A stretch of DNA of 64,000 nt from CAVXSP01 sp963764505 (GTDB lineage: Bacteria; Acidobacteriota; Vicinamibacteria; Vicinamibacterales; SCN-69-37). The notes under the pieces were generated by a model. It ran no database searches. It was not told the origin of the DNA and saw only the letters and a list, made by a program, of their open reading frames with translations. Position 1 is the stretch's first letter, and each line of letters starts with the position of its first letter. A program made the translations under genes and the position numbers. The stretch lies in assembly GCA_963764505.1 (NCBI GenBank), contig CAVXSP010000001.1, forward strand, positions 62,001 through 126,000, in the 5' to 3' direction. Below are positions 8,814 to 17,867 of this stretch, piece by piece.

Positions 8814-11225
8814 CTACGCTTGCCGCAACGCCTCGAGCGGATCGACCGAGGCGGCGCGCATCGCGGGAACGTAGCTTGCCAGCAGCCCGACGCCGCCGAG
8901 CACCACGATGGTGAGCGCGAAGACGGTCGGATCCCACTGGTTGACCTGAAACAGCAACTGTCCCAGGGCGCCGCCGAGCAGACCGCCGAGCCCGAACCCG
9001 AGCACGACGCCGACGCCCACCTGCCAGAGCCCCTGGCGCAGGACGAGCTTCGCGATCCGGCGGCGATCGGCGCCGAGCGCCATCCGGACGCCGATTTCCT
9101 GCGTCCGGCGCCGGACGCCGAACGACATGACGCCGTACAGGCCGGCCGCCGCCATGACGAGCGCGGCGAATCCGAACGTCATGAACAAGCCGCCGAACAC
9201 ACGAAAGTGCCAGTAGCGCTGGTCCAGGCCGTCCTGCAGCCGATTGATGCTGTAGAGAGCCAGATTGGGATCGACGTCCATCGCCGCCTGCCGTAGCGAC
9301 GGGCCGACCGTCGCCGCGGGAACGCCGGACGAAATGAAGAACGTCGCGAACCGCGCGTCGTTCTGGCTGAACGGCGAGTAGACGACTTCCGGAACATCGC
9401 CCGGCTGTCGCGTCACGACCAGGTCCGGCACGATGCCGACGATGGTCCGGAACTCCTTCGTCTGACTGTCCGGCCCCGTCTTGATCCGCTTGCCGAGCGC
9501 CGCGCCGTTCGGGAAGAACTTCTTCACGAACGCGTCGTTCACAATCGCGACGCGCTCCGTCGCCTGACGATCGGCATTGGAGACCGTCCGGCCCTCGCGA
9601 ACCCGCACCCGAAGGACGTCGAAGTACTCCGGCGAGATATCGACCAGGCGCGCGTTGGGCCGGTTCTGTCCTTCGGCGACCGGGGCGTCGCCCTCGCGCG
9701 TGACCGCGTAGACACCGCCGCCCACGTCGGGCGTGCCGGTTCCGGTCGCGACGTTGCTCACCCCCGGCACCGTCGCCAGGCGGTTTCGCATCCGCTCGAT
9801 CACTTCGTGCGCTTGTTCAAACGACTTGTAATCCCCGTCCGGTACGTTGATCGACGCCACCAGGACGTTCGTGTCGAAAGGATACGCCACGCTGTTCGCG
9901 TTGACGACGCTCTTGATCATCAGACCCGAGACGACGAGCAGCACGAACGACAGCGTCATCTCGACGATGACGAGAACGCGGCTGAAGAACCCCACGCGCA
10001 GTCCCGTGCTGCCGCGTCCCTCGTCCTTCAGGATTTCGTTCACGTCCTGACGCGCGACCCGCAGCGCCGGGATGAGGCTCGACGCGACGGCCGCAACCGC
10101 GGTCAGGAGGAGCACGAACGCGAGCACGCGCCAGTCGAGCCGGATGTCGATCCAGAACGGCGGGTTCGTGTCCACGATGGCGTTGTTGAACAGCACGATG
10201 CCGGTTCGCGCGATCGCGAGGCCGAGCAGCGCGCCGGCGGCCGACACGATCAGCCCTTCGATCAGCAACTGGCGCACGATGCGCCAGCGGCTGGCGCCGA
10301 GCGCGCATCGAACGGCGACTTCCCGCATCCGCTCCGCCGCCCGCGCGAGTTGCAGGTTGGTCACGTTCACGCAGGCGATGAGCAGCACGCCGAACACGGC
10401 GACGAGCATCGTCGTGAGCGTCGCGACGACCTGACGTCCGATGCGGCTCTGCGTGTACGGCATGGCGATCGCCGAGAACCCCTTGTTCTCCGGGTATTGC
10501 GCTTCGAGCTGCCGGGCGATGGTCTTCAGGTCCGCCGTCGCCTGGGCGACCGTCACGCCCGGCTTCAGCCGGCCGACGACGTCGAGAAACCGACCGTCGC
10601 CGCGTTTGACGGGCAGCTCGATCCGCTCGGCGACCCAGATGTCGGCAAGATTCGGATAGCCGAACTTCGGCGGCATCACGCCGACAATCGTCAGGGTCGT
10701 GCCGTTGGCGCGAAGGGTCTTGCCCACGACGTCGGCCGCGCGTTCGAACTTGCTCACCCACAGCGTGTGGCTGATGAGGACGACGGGCGGCGCATCGGGG
10801 CGTGCGTCCGCCTCCACGAAATCCCGGCCGAGCTGCGGCCGCGTGCGAAGCAGCGCCAGCGTGTTCCACGTGATCCGCGCGCCGCGATAGCGCTCCGGTG
10901 GCTGGCCTTCTATCGATACATTCGGCTGAAACCCGTTCGAGCCCGCGATGTCCTGAAAGCTGTGCTGCGCGGCTTTGAAGTCGAGGAAATCGTGCGGCGG
11001 GATCGAGTCCAAACCGTCGCTGCCGACACGCTGGCGCCCGATCGCCAGGATATCGGCCCCGTGGTCGAAGGGCAGTCCCCGCAAAAACGCCCCGTCCACG
11101 ATCCCGAACATCGTGGTCGTGAGTCCGATGCCCAGGGCGATGGCGGCAACCGCGAGGACGCTCGTGCCCGGCCGCTTGAGCAGCATTCGCAGCCCGAACT
11201 TCAGGTCGTGTCCGAATCCGCGCAT
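8814..11225 (-). CDS. ADOP-type ABC transporter permease (MacB/FtsX duplicated)
   Basis: 803-aa inner-membrane protein with the layout of Acidobacterial duplicated orphan permeases: helix, MacB periplasmic domain, three helices (FtsX), then a second helix-periplasmic-FtsX set. Marks are AIALGIGLTTTMFGIVDGAF near the N-terminus, ACVNVTNLQLARAAERMREV in the first FtsX block, and YGVMSFGVRRRTQEIGVRMALG in the second. It ends in ASVDPLEALRQA, typical of the family. No ATPase gene is adjacent, as usual for orphan permeases. ATG at 11225 has a GGAGG site that lies in an inverted repeat (CCGCTTC 11233-11239, GAAGCGG 11256-11262). The export substrate is unknown. Confidence 0.92.
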   Translation of the reverse strand: MRGFGHDLKFGLRMLLKRPGTSVLAVAAIALGIGLTTTMFGIVDGAFLRGLPFDHGADILAIGRQRVGSDGLDSIPPHDFLDFKAAQHSFQDIAGSNGFQPNVSIEGQPPERYRGARITWNTLALLRTRPQLGRDFVEADARPDAPPVVLISHTLWVSKFERAADVVGKTLRANGTTLTIVGVMPPKFGYPNLADIWVAERIELPVKRGDGRFLDVVGRLKPGVTVAQATADLKTIARQLEAQYPENKGFSAIAMPYTQSRIGRQVVATLTTMLVAVFGVLLIACVNVTNLQLARAAERMREVAVRCALGASRWRIVRQLLIEGLIVSAAGALLGLAIARTGIVLFNNAIVDTNPPFWIDIRLDWRVLAFVLLLTAVAAVASSLIPALRVARQDVNEILKDEGRGSTGLRVGFFSRVLVIVEMTLSFVLLVVSGLMIKSVVNANSVAYPFDTNVLVASINVPDGDYKSFEQAHEVIERMRNRLATVPGVSNVATGTGTPDVGGGVYAVTREGDAPVAEGQNRPNARLVDISPEYFDVLRVRVREGRTVSNADRQATERVAIVNDAFVKKFFPNGAALGKRIKTGPDSQTKEFRTIVGIVPDLVVTRQPGDVPEVVYSPFSQNDARFATFFISSGVPAATVGPSLRQAAMDVDPNLALYSINRLQDGLDQRYWHFRVFGGLFMTFGFAALVMAAAGLYGVMSFGVRRRTQEIGVRMALGADRRRIAKLVLRQGLWQVGVGVVLGFGLGGLLGGALGQLLFQVNQWDPTVFALTIVVLGGVGLLASYVPAMRAASVDPLEALRQA

Positions 11226-11276
11226 GAGGCCTCCGCTTCACCCTAATACGCAGCCGAAGCGGTGGGGTTCACGATC

Positions 11277-13352
11277 TCATCGCCTGCGCCCGGTGAGCTC
11301 GTTCAGGAGCTCGCGCGTCGGCGCCAGGTTCGGATCGAGCCGCAGCGCCGCCTCGAGGTGCGCGATCGCGTCGGCCCGCCGGTTCGGAACGCGCAGCATG
11401 GCCAGCGCCAGGTTGCTGTGCGCCTCCGGATAGTCCGGCCGGATCCGCAGCGCCTCCTCGAAGTGCGCAATGGCCTCCGGCACGCGGCCCGGCAGATCCA
11501 TCAGCACGTTCGCCAGGTTGTAGTGGGCTTCGGCATAGTCCGGACGGACCCGAAGCGCCGCTTCGTAGTCGGCGATCGCCTCCGTGGACCGGCCTTCGGT
11601 CGCCAGCAGATTGCCTAGATTGAGCCGCGCCTCCACGTAGTCGGGCGACAGACGGATGGCGGTCCGGTACTCGCCTTCGGCGCCGGACTGCCCGCTGCGC
11701 GCGAGCGCATTCGCCAGCGTGTAGTGCGCCCCGGCGGAGGACGGATCGAGGCGCAGGGCCGTACGCAGGTGCTCCATGCCCTCCTCCGCGCGGCCGGGAT
11801 CCTCGAGCAGCAGCCGGCTCAGATTGAGCTGCGCGTCCGCGTTGTCCGGCTCGAGCCGGATCGAGGCCTCGTATTCGGCGATGGCGTCGCGCGTGCGCCC
11901 CGCCGTCTTCGACAGCGCCATCGCGAGGTCCCGGTGCGCGCCCGCGTCTTCCGGACGCTCCCTGATCGTCGTCTCGAACTCCGCGATCGCGTCCGGCAGA
12001 CGCCCGGGCCGCTCCGCAAGCTCGACCCCGAGATTCAGATGCGCAAGCCAGCTGTCGGGATTGGTCGCGATCGTCGCGCGCCAGAGCGTTTCGACGTCAC
12101 GGTAGTCGTGGCTCTGCTGCCACGTGAGCGCCGCGAGCGCGACCGCGACCGCGCCGCCGAGAAGACCCGCGCCGAGCGCGGGCCGTGGCAGACGGGCGAT
12201 CCCGTGCGCCGCCGCCCATGCGATCGGCACGATCAGGCCGAGGCTGGCGACGTACTGAAAGTGATCCGCCACGTACGAGTAGCGGAACGGATACACGTTG
12301 AAGAACCCCAGCACGGGAAACAGCGTGCCCACGAAGAAGAGCAGTGCCGCCAGCGGCCCACGCCCCCGATCCCGGATCGCCCAGCACACGACGGCCACGG
12401 CCACCAGACCCGCCGGAAAGAGGTACTGCCACCAGACGGCGGGATCGACGTCCCAATGCGCGTAGTTGAAGCCGAGCTGCGACGGCCAGATCAGCTTCCA
12501 CGCGTAGAACCAGACGACCCGTCCGGCCAGCAGCGTCCGGCCGAGCGGGCCGAGCGAGAAGTCGGCGCCGGTCGCGCCGATGTACTGGCGCTCCACCCAC
12601 GCCGTGAACAGGCCCGCCGCGACGCCGAAGACCAGCCACGGCGCGAGGGGCGCGATGTCCTCGCGCCAGCGCAGCCGGCCCCGCTGCCACCAGATCACGA
12701 CGAGGAGGGCCGCCGGCAGCGTTGCCGTCGACGTCTTGCTGAGCACCGCGCAGGCGAAGAGCAGCGAGGCCGTCGCGTAGCGCCACGGTCCGCGCGTCCG
12801 GTCGAACTCGAGGTAGACGAGCGCAGCCGCCAGATAGAACGCCGTCGAGAGCGTGTTCTTCTGTTCGGTGATCCAGGCGACCGACTCGACCTGCACCGGG
12901 TGCAGCGCGAAGATCGCCGCGGCGAGCCAGGCGCCTGGAACCCGAAGCCGCCGCAGGATGACGGCGACGAGGATCGCCGACGCGGTGTGCAGCGCGAGGT
13001 TGACGAGATGGTAGCCCGTCGTGCTGTCGCCCCAGAGCCGGTGCTCCAGCCAGAACGCCGAGTGCAGCAGCGGGTAATACTGCTGCGTGGCGCCCACCTG
13101 GAACCAGATCCGCCACAGGCCGCCCAGTGACCGCAGCCCGGGCTTCGTGATGTGCCCGACGTCATCCCAGAGGACGCCTCCGTGCACCGCCGGCCAGTAC
13201 GCCAGCAGCACCGCGCACGCCAACGCACCGCCGGCAATCATCCAGCCGGCACGTCCCCGCGCCCGCGCCGGAGTGGAAGGCGCAGCCGCACTCCGAGCCG
13301 GCGCGGTCCTGGCCTTCGCGCGGGAGGGGTTCGAGGTCCTTCGTTTCGGCAC
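11277..13352 (-). CDS. TMTC-like membrane protein with C-terminal TPR repeats
   Basis: 691 aa. A basic, Ala/Arg-rich N-terminus is followed by about ten membrane helices (residues 40-420). These carry a glycosyltransferase-C-like signature: an acidic pair after the first helix (VLWDDVGHI) and AAIFALHPVQVESVAWITEQ in a loop. Then come seven TPR units of about 34-37 residues (AHLNLGVEL, AHRDLAMAL, AQLNLSRLL, AHYTLANAL, ARLNLGNLL, AHYNLANVL, AHSNLALAM). This architecture matches eukaryotic TMTC O-mannosyltransferases and bacterial homologues. Protein glycosylation is therefore plausible but unproven. It lies 51 bases upstream of the ADOP gene on the same strand. Confidence 0.8.
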   Translation of the reverse strand: MPKRRTSNPSRAKARTAPARSAAAPSTPARARGRAGWMIAGGALACAVLLAYWPAVHGGVLWDDVGHITKPGLRSLGGLWRIWFQVGATQQYYPLLHSAFWLEHRLWGDSTTGYHLVNLALHTASAILVAVILRRLRVPGAWLAAAIFALHPVQVESVAWITEQKNTLSTAFYLAAALVYLEFDRTRGPWRYATASLLFACAVLSKTSTATLPAALLVVIWWQRGRLRWREDIAPLAPWLVFGVAAGLFTAWVERQYIGATGADFSLGPLGRTLLAGRVVWFYAWKLIWPSQLGFNYAHWDVDPAVWWQYLFPAGLVAVAVVCWAIRDRGRGPLAALLFFVGTLFPVLGFFNVYPFRYSYVADHFQYVASLGLIVPIAWAAAHGIARLPRPALGAGLLGGAVAVALAALTWQQSHDYRDVETLWRATIATNPDSWLAHLNLGVELAERPGRLPDAIAEFETTIRERPEDAGAHRDLAMALSKTAGRTRDAIAEYEASIRLEPDNADAQLNLSRLLLEDPGRAEEGMEHLRTALRLDPSSAGAHYTLANALARSGQSGAEGEYRTAIRLSPDYVEARLNLGNLLATEGRSTEAIADYEAALRVRPDYAEAHYNLANVLMDLPGRVPEAIAHFEEALRIRPDYPEAHSNLALAMLRVPNRRADAIAHLEAALRLDPNLAPTRELLNELTGRRR

Positions 13353-13457
13353 GGCGAGAGCGGTCGTTCCGGCCCGTACGGCAGGTGAATCGTGGCCCGG
13401 CCGGCCGCCGGGCTGACTGAGCCCTGATCGTAACCCGGTTCTGTATAGTTAGCGTCC

Positions 13458-14531
13458 GTGCTCGTGACCGCGTGGGCCACCCTCACGCTGCTCGTGCTCG
13501 CCAACGCGCTGTACGTCGCGGCGGAGTTCGGGGCGGTCCGCGTGCGGCCCAGCCGGGTGCGCCGTCTGGCCGAGGACGGGCACCGCCTGGCCCGGTGGCT
13601 CCTCCCCTACATCGAGGAGCCGGCGGCCCTTGTCCGGTATCTCTCGGCGACGCAGATCGGCATCACGCTCTCGAGTCTCACGCTCGGCGCCTACACGGAG
13701 GCGCGCTTCAGCGGACCGCTCGAGGCGTGGGTCCGCGCCTGGTTCGGGCTCGACGCCTCGGCCGCGCACACGGCCGCCGCCATCGTAATTCTCGCCGGGC
13801 TCACGGCGGGGCAGCTCGTCATCGGCGAGCTGGTGCCGAAGTCCCTCGCGCTCCAGCACCCGACGGGCATGGCGCTCGCGACCGTGGTGCCCATGCGCTG
13901 GTCGCTCGCGATCTTCCGCCCGCTGGCGGCACTGCTCAACGCCAGTGCCCGCCTCGTGCTCCGGACGTTCGGCGCCGCGGCCGCGACCCACCGTCACGTC
14001 CACTCGCCGGACGAGCTCGAGCTGCTGATGGCCGAGAGCCGCGAAGGCGGCCTGCTCGAGGCCGACGAGCACGGCCGCCTCCGGCGGGCGCTCCGGCTCG
14101 GGCTGCGGACGGCACGCGACCTGATGGTCCCGCTCAACCGGGTGACGATGCTGGGCATCGACACGCCGTGGGACGAGATCGTGCGGGCCGTCGCCGCCAC
14201 GCCGTTCAGCCGGATCCCCGTCTACCGCGGCGCGCCGCACCACGTCATCGGCATGCTCCGCGTGAAGGATCTCGTCGGGCACTACGCCGCCGCGGGCGCG
14301 CTGCCGCTCGAGCGGCTGATCCGGCCGATCGCGGGCGTCGCGGAAGGGCTGCCCGCGGACGGCATCGTCACGCTGCTGCGCGATCGCCGCACGCATCAGG
14401 GCGTCGTCGTCGACTCCGCGGGCCGCGCGATCGGGCTCGTCACGATCCAGGACGTGCTGAACGAGCTGCTCAGCAGCGCGCACGCGGGCAGGACTCCGCC
14501 CGGCCCGCCTCGCGGGAGGCGGCCGCGATGA
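13458..14531 (+). CDS. CNNM/CBS-domain membrane protein (hemolysin-C-like), short form
   Basis: 357-aa CNNM-family (DUF21) transporter-like protein with three to four N-terminal helices. It includes ALYVAAEFGAVRVRPSRVRR, ATQIGITLSSLTLGAYTE and GELVPKSLALQHP. A CBS pair follows (about 215-345: FSRIPVYRGAPHHVIGMLRV and IGLVTIQDVLNELL). It lacks the C-terminal CorC/HlyC domain present in its neighbour. The family is implicated in Mg2+ or Co2+ efflux. GTG start at 13458. A -10-like TATAGT lies just upstream but no good -35. The stop overlaps the next gene (ATGA). Confidence 0.85.
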   Translation: MLVTAWATLTLLVLANALYVAAEFGAVRVRPSRVRRLAEDGHRLARWLLPYIEEPAALVRYLSATQIGITLSSLTLGAYTEARFSGPLEAWVRAWFGLDASAAHTAAAIVILAGLTAGQLVIGELVPKSLALQHPTGMALATVVPMRWSLAIFRPLAALLNASARLVLRTFGAAAATHRHVHSPDELELLMAESREGGLLEADEHGRLRRALRLGLRTARDLMVPLNRVTMLGIDTPWDEIVRAVAATPFSRIPVYRGAPHHVIGMLRVKDLVGHYAAAGALPLERLIRPIAGVAEGLPADGIVTLLRDRRTHQGVVVDSAGRAIGLVTIQDVLNELLSSAHAGRTPPGPPRGRRPR

Positions 14532-15814
14532 CGACCTCCGCCGTGCTGCTCTTCTGCGTCAGCTTCATCGTCCTGAACGGCCTGTTCGTCGCCGCGGAGT
14601 TCGCGCTCATCGGCGCGCCGAAAGCCGCCATCGCGCACCGCGCCGCCCGCGGCGATCGGCTGGCGGTGCGCCTGCTCGCCCTGCTCCGATCGCCGCACCG
14701 CCAGGATCGCTACGTCGCCACGTCGCAGCTCGGCATCACCTTCGCCAGCCTCGGCCTCGGCATGTACGGCGAACCGCTCATCGCACACATCCTCGAACCG
14801 CACTTCGGCAGCGTGCCGGTGGGCGCCGGCGCGCTCTCGGGCGCGCTCGCGCTGGTCGTCCTGACGCTCGCGCACGTCGTCCTGGGCGAGATCATGCCGA
14901 AGAGCCTCGCACTCCAGCACGCCGAGCGGATGGCCCGGCTCGCCTACTGGCCGATGCGCGCGATATTTCTCGTGCTCTATCCGTTCGTCTGGGCCCTGAA
15001 CGGCGTCGCCAATGCCGTGGTGCGCGCGCTGGGCCTCCAGCGGCAGGAGGATGCCGCCGAGCGGCTCTATACGCCCGAGGAGCTGCAGTTCGTCGTGGAG
15101 GAGAGCGAACAGGGCGGTGCCATCCGGGCGGAGTCCGGCCGGCTGTTGCGCGAGCTGCTGGAGTTCGGCGACCTCACGGCCGGCCAGGTCATGACGCCGA
15201 GGGTGCGCGTCGTCGGCATCCCGTCCGGCGCCACGCCAGCCGAGGTGCGCGCGACGATCGCGTCCGCGCGCCACACCCGCTATCCCGTGTTCGACGGGGA
15301 CCTCGACCACGTGCTGGGCGTCGTCCACGTCAAGGAATTGCTCCGCCGGCTGATCGCCGGCGAACCGATCGCCGCGGCGGATGCCGCGTCGATGCCGGTC
15401 GTGCCCGATACGGCCCCCCTCGACGACGTGCTGGCCACGCTCCAGCGGGAGCACGCGCACGCGGCCATCGTCGTGGACGAGCACGGCGGCACGGCCGGCC
15501 TCATCACGCTCGAGGACCTGTTTCAGGAGGTGGTCGGCGACATCGACGAAGGCGCGACGCAGCACACGGGACTCGTTCCGCTGGCCGACGGATCGGTGCG
15601 CGTGCCCGGCACGCTGCGCCTGGAGGAGCTCGGCGAGCATTTCGACACGCCGCTCACGCACGAGGAGGTGGAGAGCGTCAGCGGCCTCGTCCTCGCGCTG
15701 CTCGGCCGGCCGCCGCTCGTGGGCGACCTCGTCGAGTACGGCCGGCTGCGGCTGGAAGTGACGAGTCTGAGCGGCCTCGGCGTGCGCGAGGTACGGGCCT
15801 GGTTGGTAGACTGA
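14528..15814 (+). CDS. CNNM/CBS/CorC-domain membrane protein (hemolysin family)
   Basis: 428-aa full-length relative of the preceding gene. DUF21 helices contain GLFVAAEFALIGAPKAAI, TSQLGITFASLGLGMYGE and GEIMPKSLALQHAER. A CBS pair follows (RYPVFDGDLDHVLGVVHVKE, VVDEHGGTAGLITLEDLFQE), then the CorC_HlyC domain (TLRLEELGEHFDTPL to the end). The two genes form a tandem pair with a four-base overlap, so they may work as a heteromer in divalent-cation export. The substrate cannot be read from sequence. Confidence 0.9.
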   Translation: MTTSAVLLFCVSFIVLNGLFVAAEFALIGAPKAAIAHRAARGDRLAVRLLALLRSPHRQDRYVATSQLGITFASLGLGMYGEPLIAHILEPHFGSVPVGAGALSGALALVVLTLAHVVLGEIMPKSLALQHAERMARLAYWPMRAIFLVLYPFVWALNGVANAVVRALGLQRQEDAAERLYTPEELQFVVEESEQGGAIRAESGRLLRELLEFGDLTAGQVMTPRVRVVGIPSGATPAEVRATIASARHTRYPVFDGDLDHVLGVVHVKELLRRLIAGEPIAAADAASMPVVPDTAPLDDVLATLQREHAHAAIVVDEHGGTAGLITLEDLFQEVVGDIDEGATQHTGLVPLADGSVRVPGTLRLEELGEHFDTPLTHEEVESVSGLVLALLGRPPLVGDLVEYGRLRLEVTSLSGLGVREVRAWLVD

Positions 15815-15820
15815 GAAACC

Positions 15821-17839
15821 ATGATCCGTCCCCTGGTCGTGCCCTGCGTCGTTCTGACCGCATCCGTGCTGACCGTCCAGCAGCCCGCCCTCAGGTCGGG
15901 ACTCGACACGGGCAACGTCGACGCGACCGTCCGGTCCCAGGACGACTTCTACCGCCACGTCAACGGCAGATGGCTCGATCGCACCGTGATCCCCGAGGAC
16001 AAGGCGAGCTACGGCGCATTCACGGAGCTGGCCGACAAGGCCGAGGCGGACCTCCGGACGATCATCGAGGCCGCCGCCAGCCGCGCGGCAGAACCGGGCT
16101 CGGTGGCGCAGCAGGTGGGCGATCTCTACGCCAGCTTCATGGACGATGCGAGGGCCGAGCGGCTCGGCGCGGCGCCGGTGCAGGCGGAGCTCCGGAAGAT
16201 CGACGCGATCACGACGCTCGAGGGCGTCGCGCTGGAGTCGGGCGCGCTGTCGGCCATCGACGCGGGCGGACCGATCAACAGCTCGATCGACGGGGACGCC
16301 AAGGATCCCGCCACGCCTGTCGTCTACCTGGGACAGGGCGGCACCGCACTGCCCAATCGAGACTACTACCTGCAGGACGACCCGAAGTTCGCGGAGATCC
16401 GCGCGAAGTACCTGCAGTTCCTCGAAACGGTCTTCACGCTCGCCGGCCGGCCGAACGGCGCCGCGGACGCCAGGTCGGTGCTCGAGCTCGAGACGGCGCT
16501 CGCCAGGATTCAATGGACGCCGGTCGAGAGCCGGGACGCGCTGAAGACCTACAACAAGTTCCTCTTCGCCGATCTGCCGAAGGAGATGCCGGGGTTCGAC
16601 TGGGCGGCGTGGGCTCGTCCCCAGGGGCTCGACCGCGCCGCGGATGTCGTCGTCCGGCAGCCATCCTTCTTCAAGAGCTTCGCGGCGATGGCTCCGTCGA
16701 CGCCGCTGCCGACGTGGAAGGCGTGGCTCGCCGCGCACTACCTGATCGCCTCCGCGCCGTACCTCAGCGCGCCGTTCGTGAACGCGAGCTTCGAGCTCTT
16801 CGGCCGGACGATCAGCGGCCAGCCCGCGCTCCGCGAGCGATGGAAGCGCGGCGTGAGCCTCCTCGACGACGACATCGGCATGGCGGTCGGCAGGCTGTAC
16901 GTCGAGAAGACGTTCCCGCCCGATGCGAAGGCGCGCATGCAGAAGATGGTCGGCAACCTGCTCGAGGCGTACCGCCGCTCGATCACGACCCTCGACTGGA
17001 TGACGCCCGAAACGAAGAAGCAGGCGCTCGAGAAGCTGGCGAAGTTCACGACGAAGATCGGCTATCCGGACAAGTGGCGCGACTACAAGGGCCTGGTGAT
17101 CGCGCGCGACGGTCTCCTGGGGAACGTCGAGCGCGCGAAGCGGTTCGAGACCGACTATCAGGTGGCCAAGCTCGGCAAGCCGGTCGACCGCACCGAGTGG
17201 GTGATGACGCCGCAGACGGTCAACGCCTACAACAACGCCAGCATGAACGAGATCGTCTTCCCCGCCGCGATCCTGCAGGCGCCCTTCTTCGATTTCACCG
17301 CTGACGATGCCGTCAACTACGGCGCGATCGGTTCCGTGATCGGGCACGAGATCGGCCACGGGTTCGACGACCAGGGCCGCCACTATGACGGCGACGGCGC
17401 GCTGCGCGAGTGGTGGACGGCGGCGGACGCGGCCGAGTTCGAGAAGCGCGCACAGAAGCTCGTCGAGCAGTACAACGCCGCGTCTCCCCTGCCGGGCCTG
17501 CACGTCAACGGGCAGCTCACGCTCGGCGAGAACATCGGCGACCTCGGCGGCGTCTCGATCGCCTACGAGGCCTACAGGATCTCGCTGGCGGGCGGGACCG
17601 CGCCGGTCATCGACGGGTTGACCGGCGACCAGCGCTTCTTCGCCGGATGGGCCCAGATCTGGCGCGGCAAGTTCCGCGAGGCGGACGTGCGCCGGCGGAT
17701 CCTGATCGATCCGCACGCGCCGCCGGCGTTCCGCGTCAACATCCCGCTCAGCAACATCGACGGCTTCTACGAGGCGTTCGACGTCAAGGCCGGAGACGGG
17801 ATGTATCGGCCGCCAGCGGATCGCGTCCAGATCTGGTAG
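15821..17839 (+). CDS. M13-family zinc metallopeptidase (PepO/neprilysin-like)
   Basis: 672 aa, the usual length for secreted M13 oligopeptidases. The N-terminus (MIRPLVVPCVVLTASVLTV) is a signal peptide or anchor. The zinc site is complete: HEIGH at about residue 509 (VIGHEIGHGFDDQGRHYDG), and the downstream glutamate in GENIGDLGGVSIAYEAY at about 569-570. The upstream VNAYNNASMNEIVFPAAIL segment matches the conserved NAYYxPxxNxIxFPAxIL motif. The C-terminus FYEAFDVKAGDGMY is standard. It lies six bases after the CNNM gene and may be read through from it. Likely degrades peptides outside the cytoplasm. Confidence 0.93.
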   Translation: MIRPLVVPCVVLTASVLTVQQPALRSGLDTGNVDATVRSQDDFYRHVNGRWLDRTVIPEDKASYGAFTELADKAEADLRTIIEAAASRAAEPGSVAQQVGDLYASFMDDARAERLGAAPVQAELRKIDAITTLEGVALESGALSAIDAGGPINSSIDGDAKDPATPVVYLGQGGTALPNRDYYLQDDPKFAEIRAKYLQFLETVFTLAGRPNGAADARSVLELETALARIQWTPVESRDALKTYNKFLFADLPKEMPGFDWAAWARPQGLDRAADVVVRQPSFFKSFAAMAPSTPLPTWKAWLAAHYLIASAPYLSAPFVNASFELFGRTISGQPALRERWKRGVSLLDDDIGMAVGRLYVEKTFPPDAKARMQKMVGNLLEAYRRSITTLDWMTPETKKQALEKLAKFTTKIGYPDKWRDYKGLVIARDGLLGNVERAKRFETDYQVAKLGKPVDRTEWVMTPQTVNAYNNASMNEIVFPAAILQAPFFDFTADDAVNYGAIGSVIGHEIGHGFDDQGRHYDGDGALREWWTAADAAEFEKRAQKLVEQYNAASPLPGLHVNGQLTLGENIGDLGGVSIAYEAYRISLAGGTAPVIDGLTGDQRFFAGWAQIWRGKFREADVRRRILIDPHAPPAFRVNIPLSNIDGFYEAFDVKAGDGMYRPPADRVQIW

Positions 17840-17867
17840 GGACGAGGACCAGCCCAGAGTCCAGAGC

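Noticed and set aside
9807..11246. 479-codon plus-strand open frame opposite the ADOP permease
   Set aside because: Composition of an antisense shadow; the permease on the other strand carries all family motifs.
11233..11262. Inverted repeat CCGCTTC/GAAGCGG before the ADOP gene as a terminator
   Set aside because: No T-run follows on the minus strand and one arm overlaps the Shine-Dalgarno sequence; may affect translation but is not supported as a terminator.
14396..17716. 1106-codon minus-strand open frame across the CNNM and M13 genes
   Set aside because: Spans three well-supported plus-strand genes and has no recognisable domain; GC-driven shadow.
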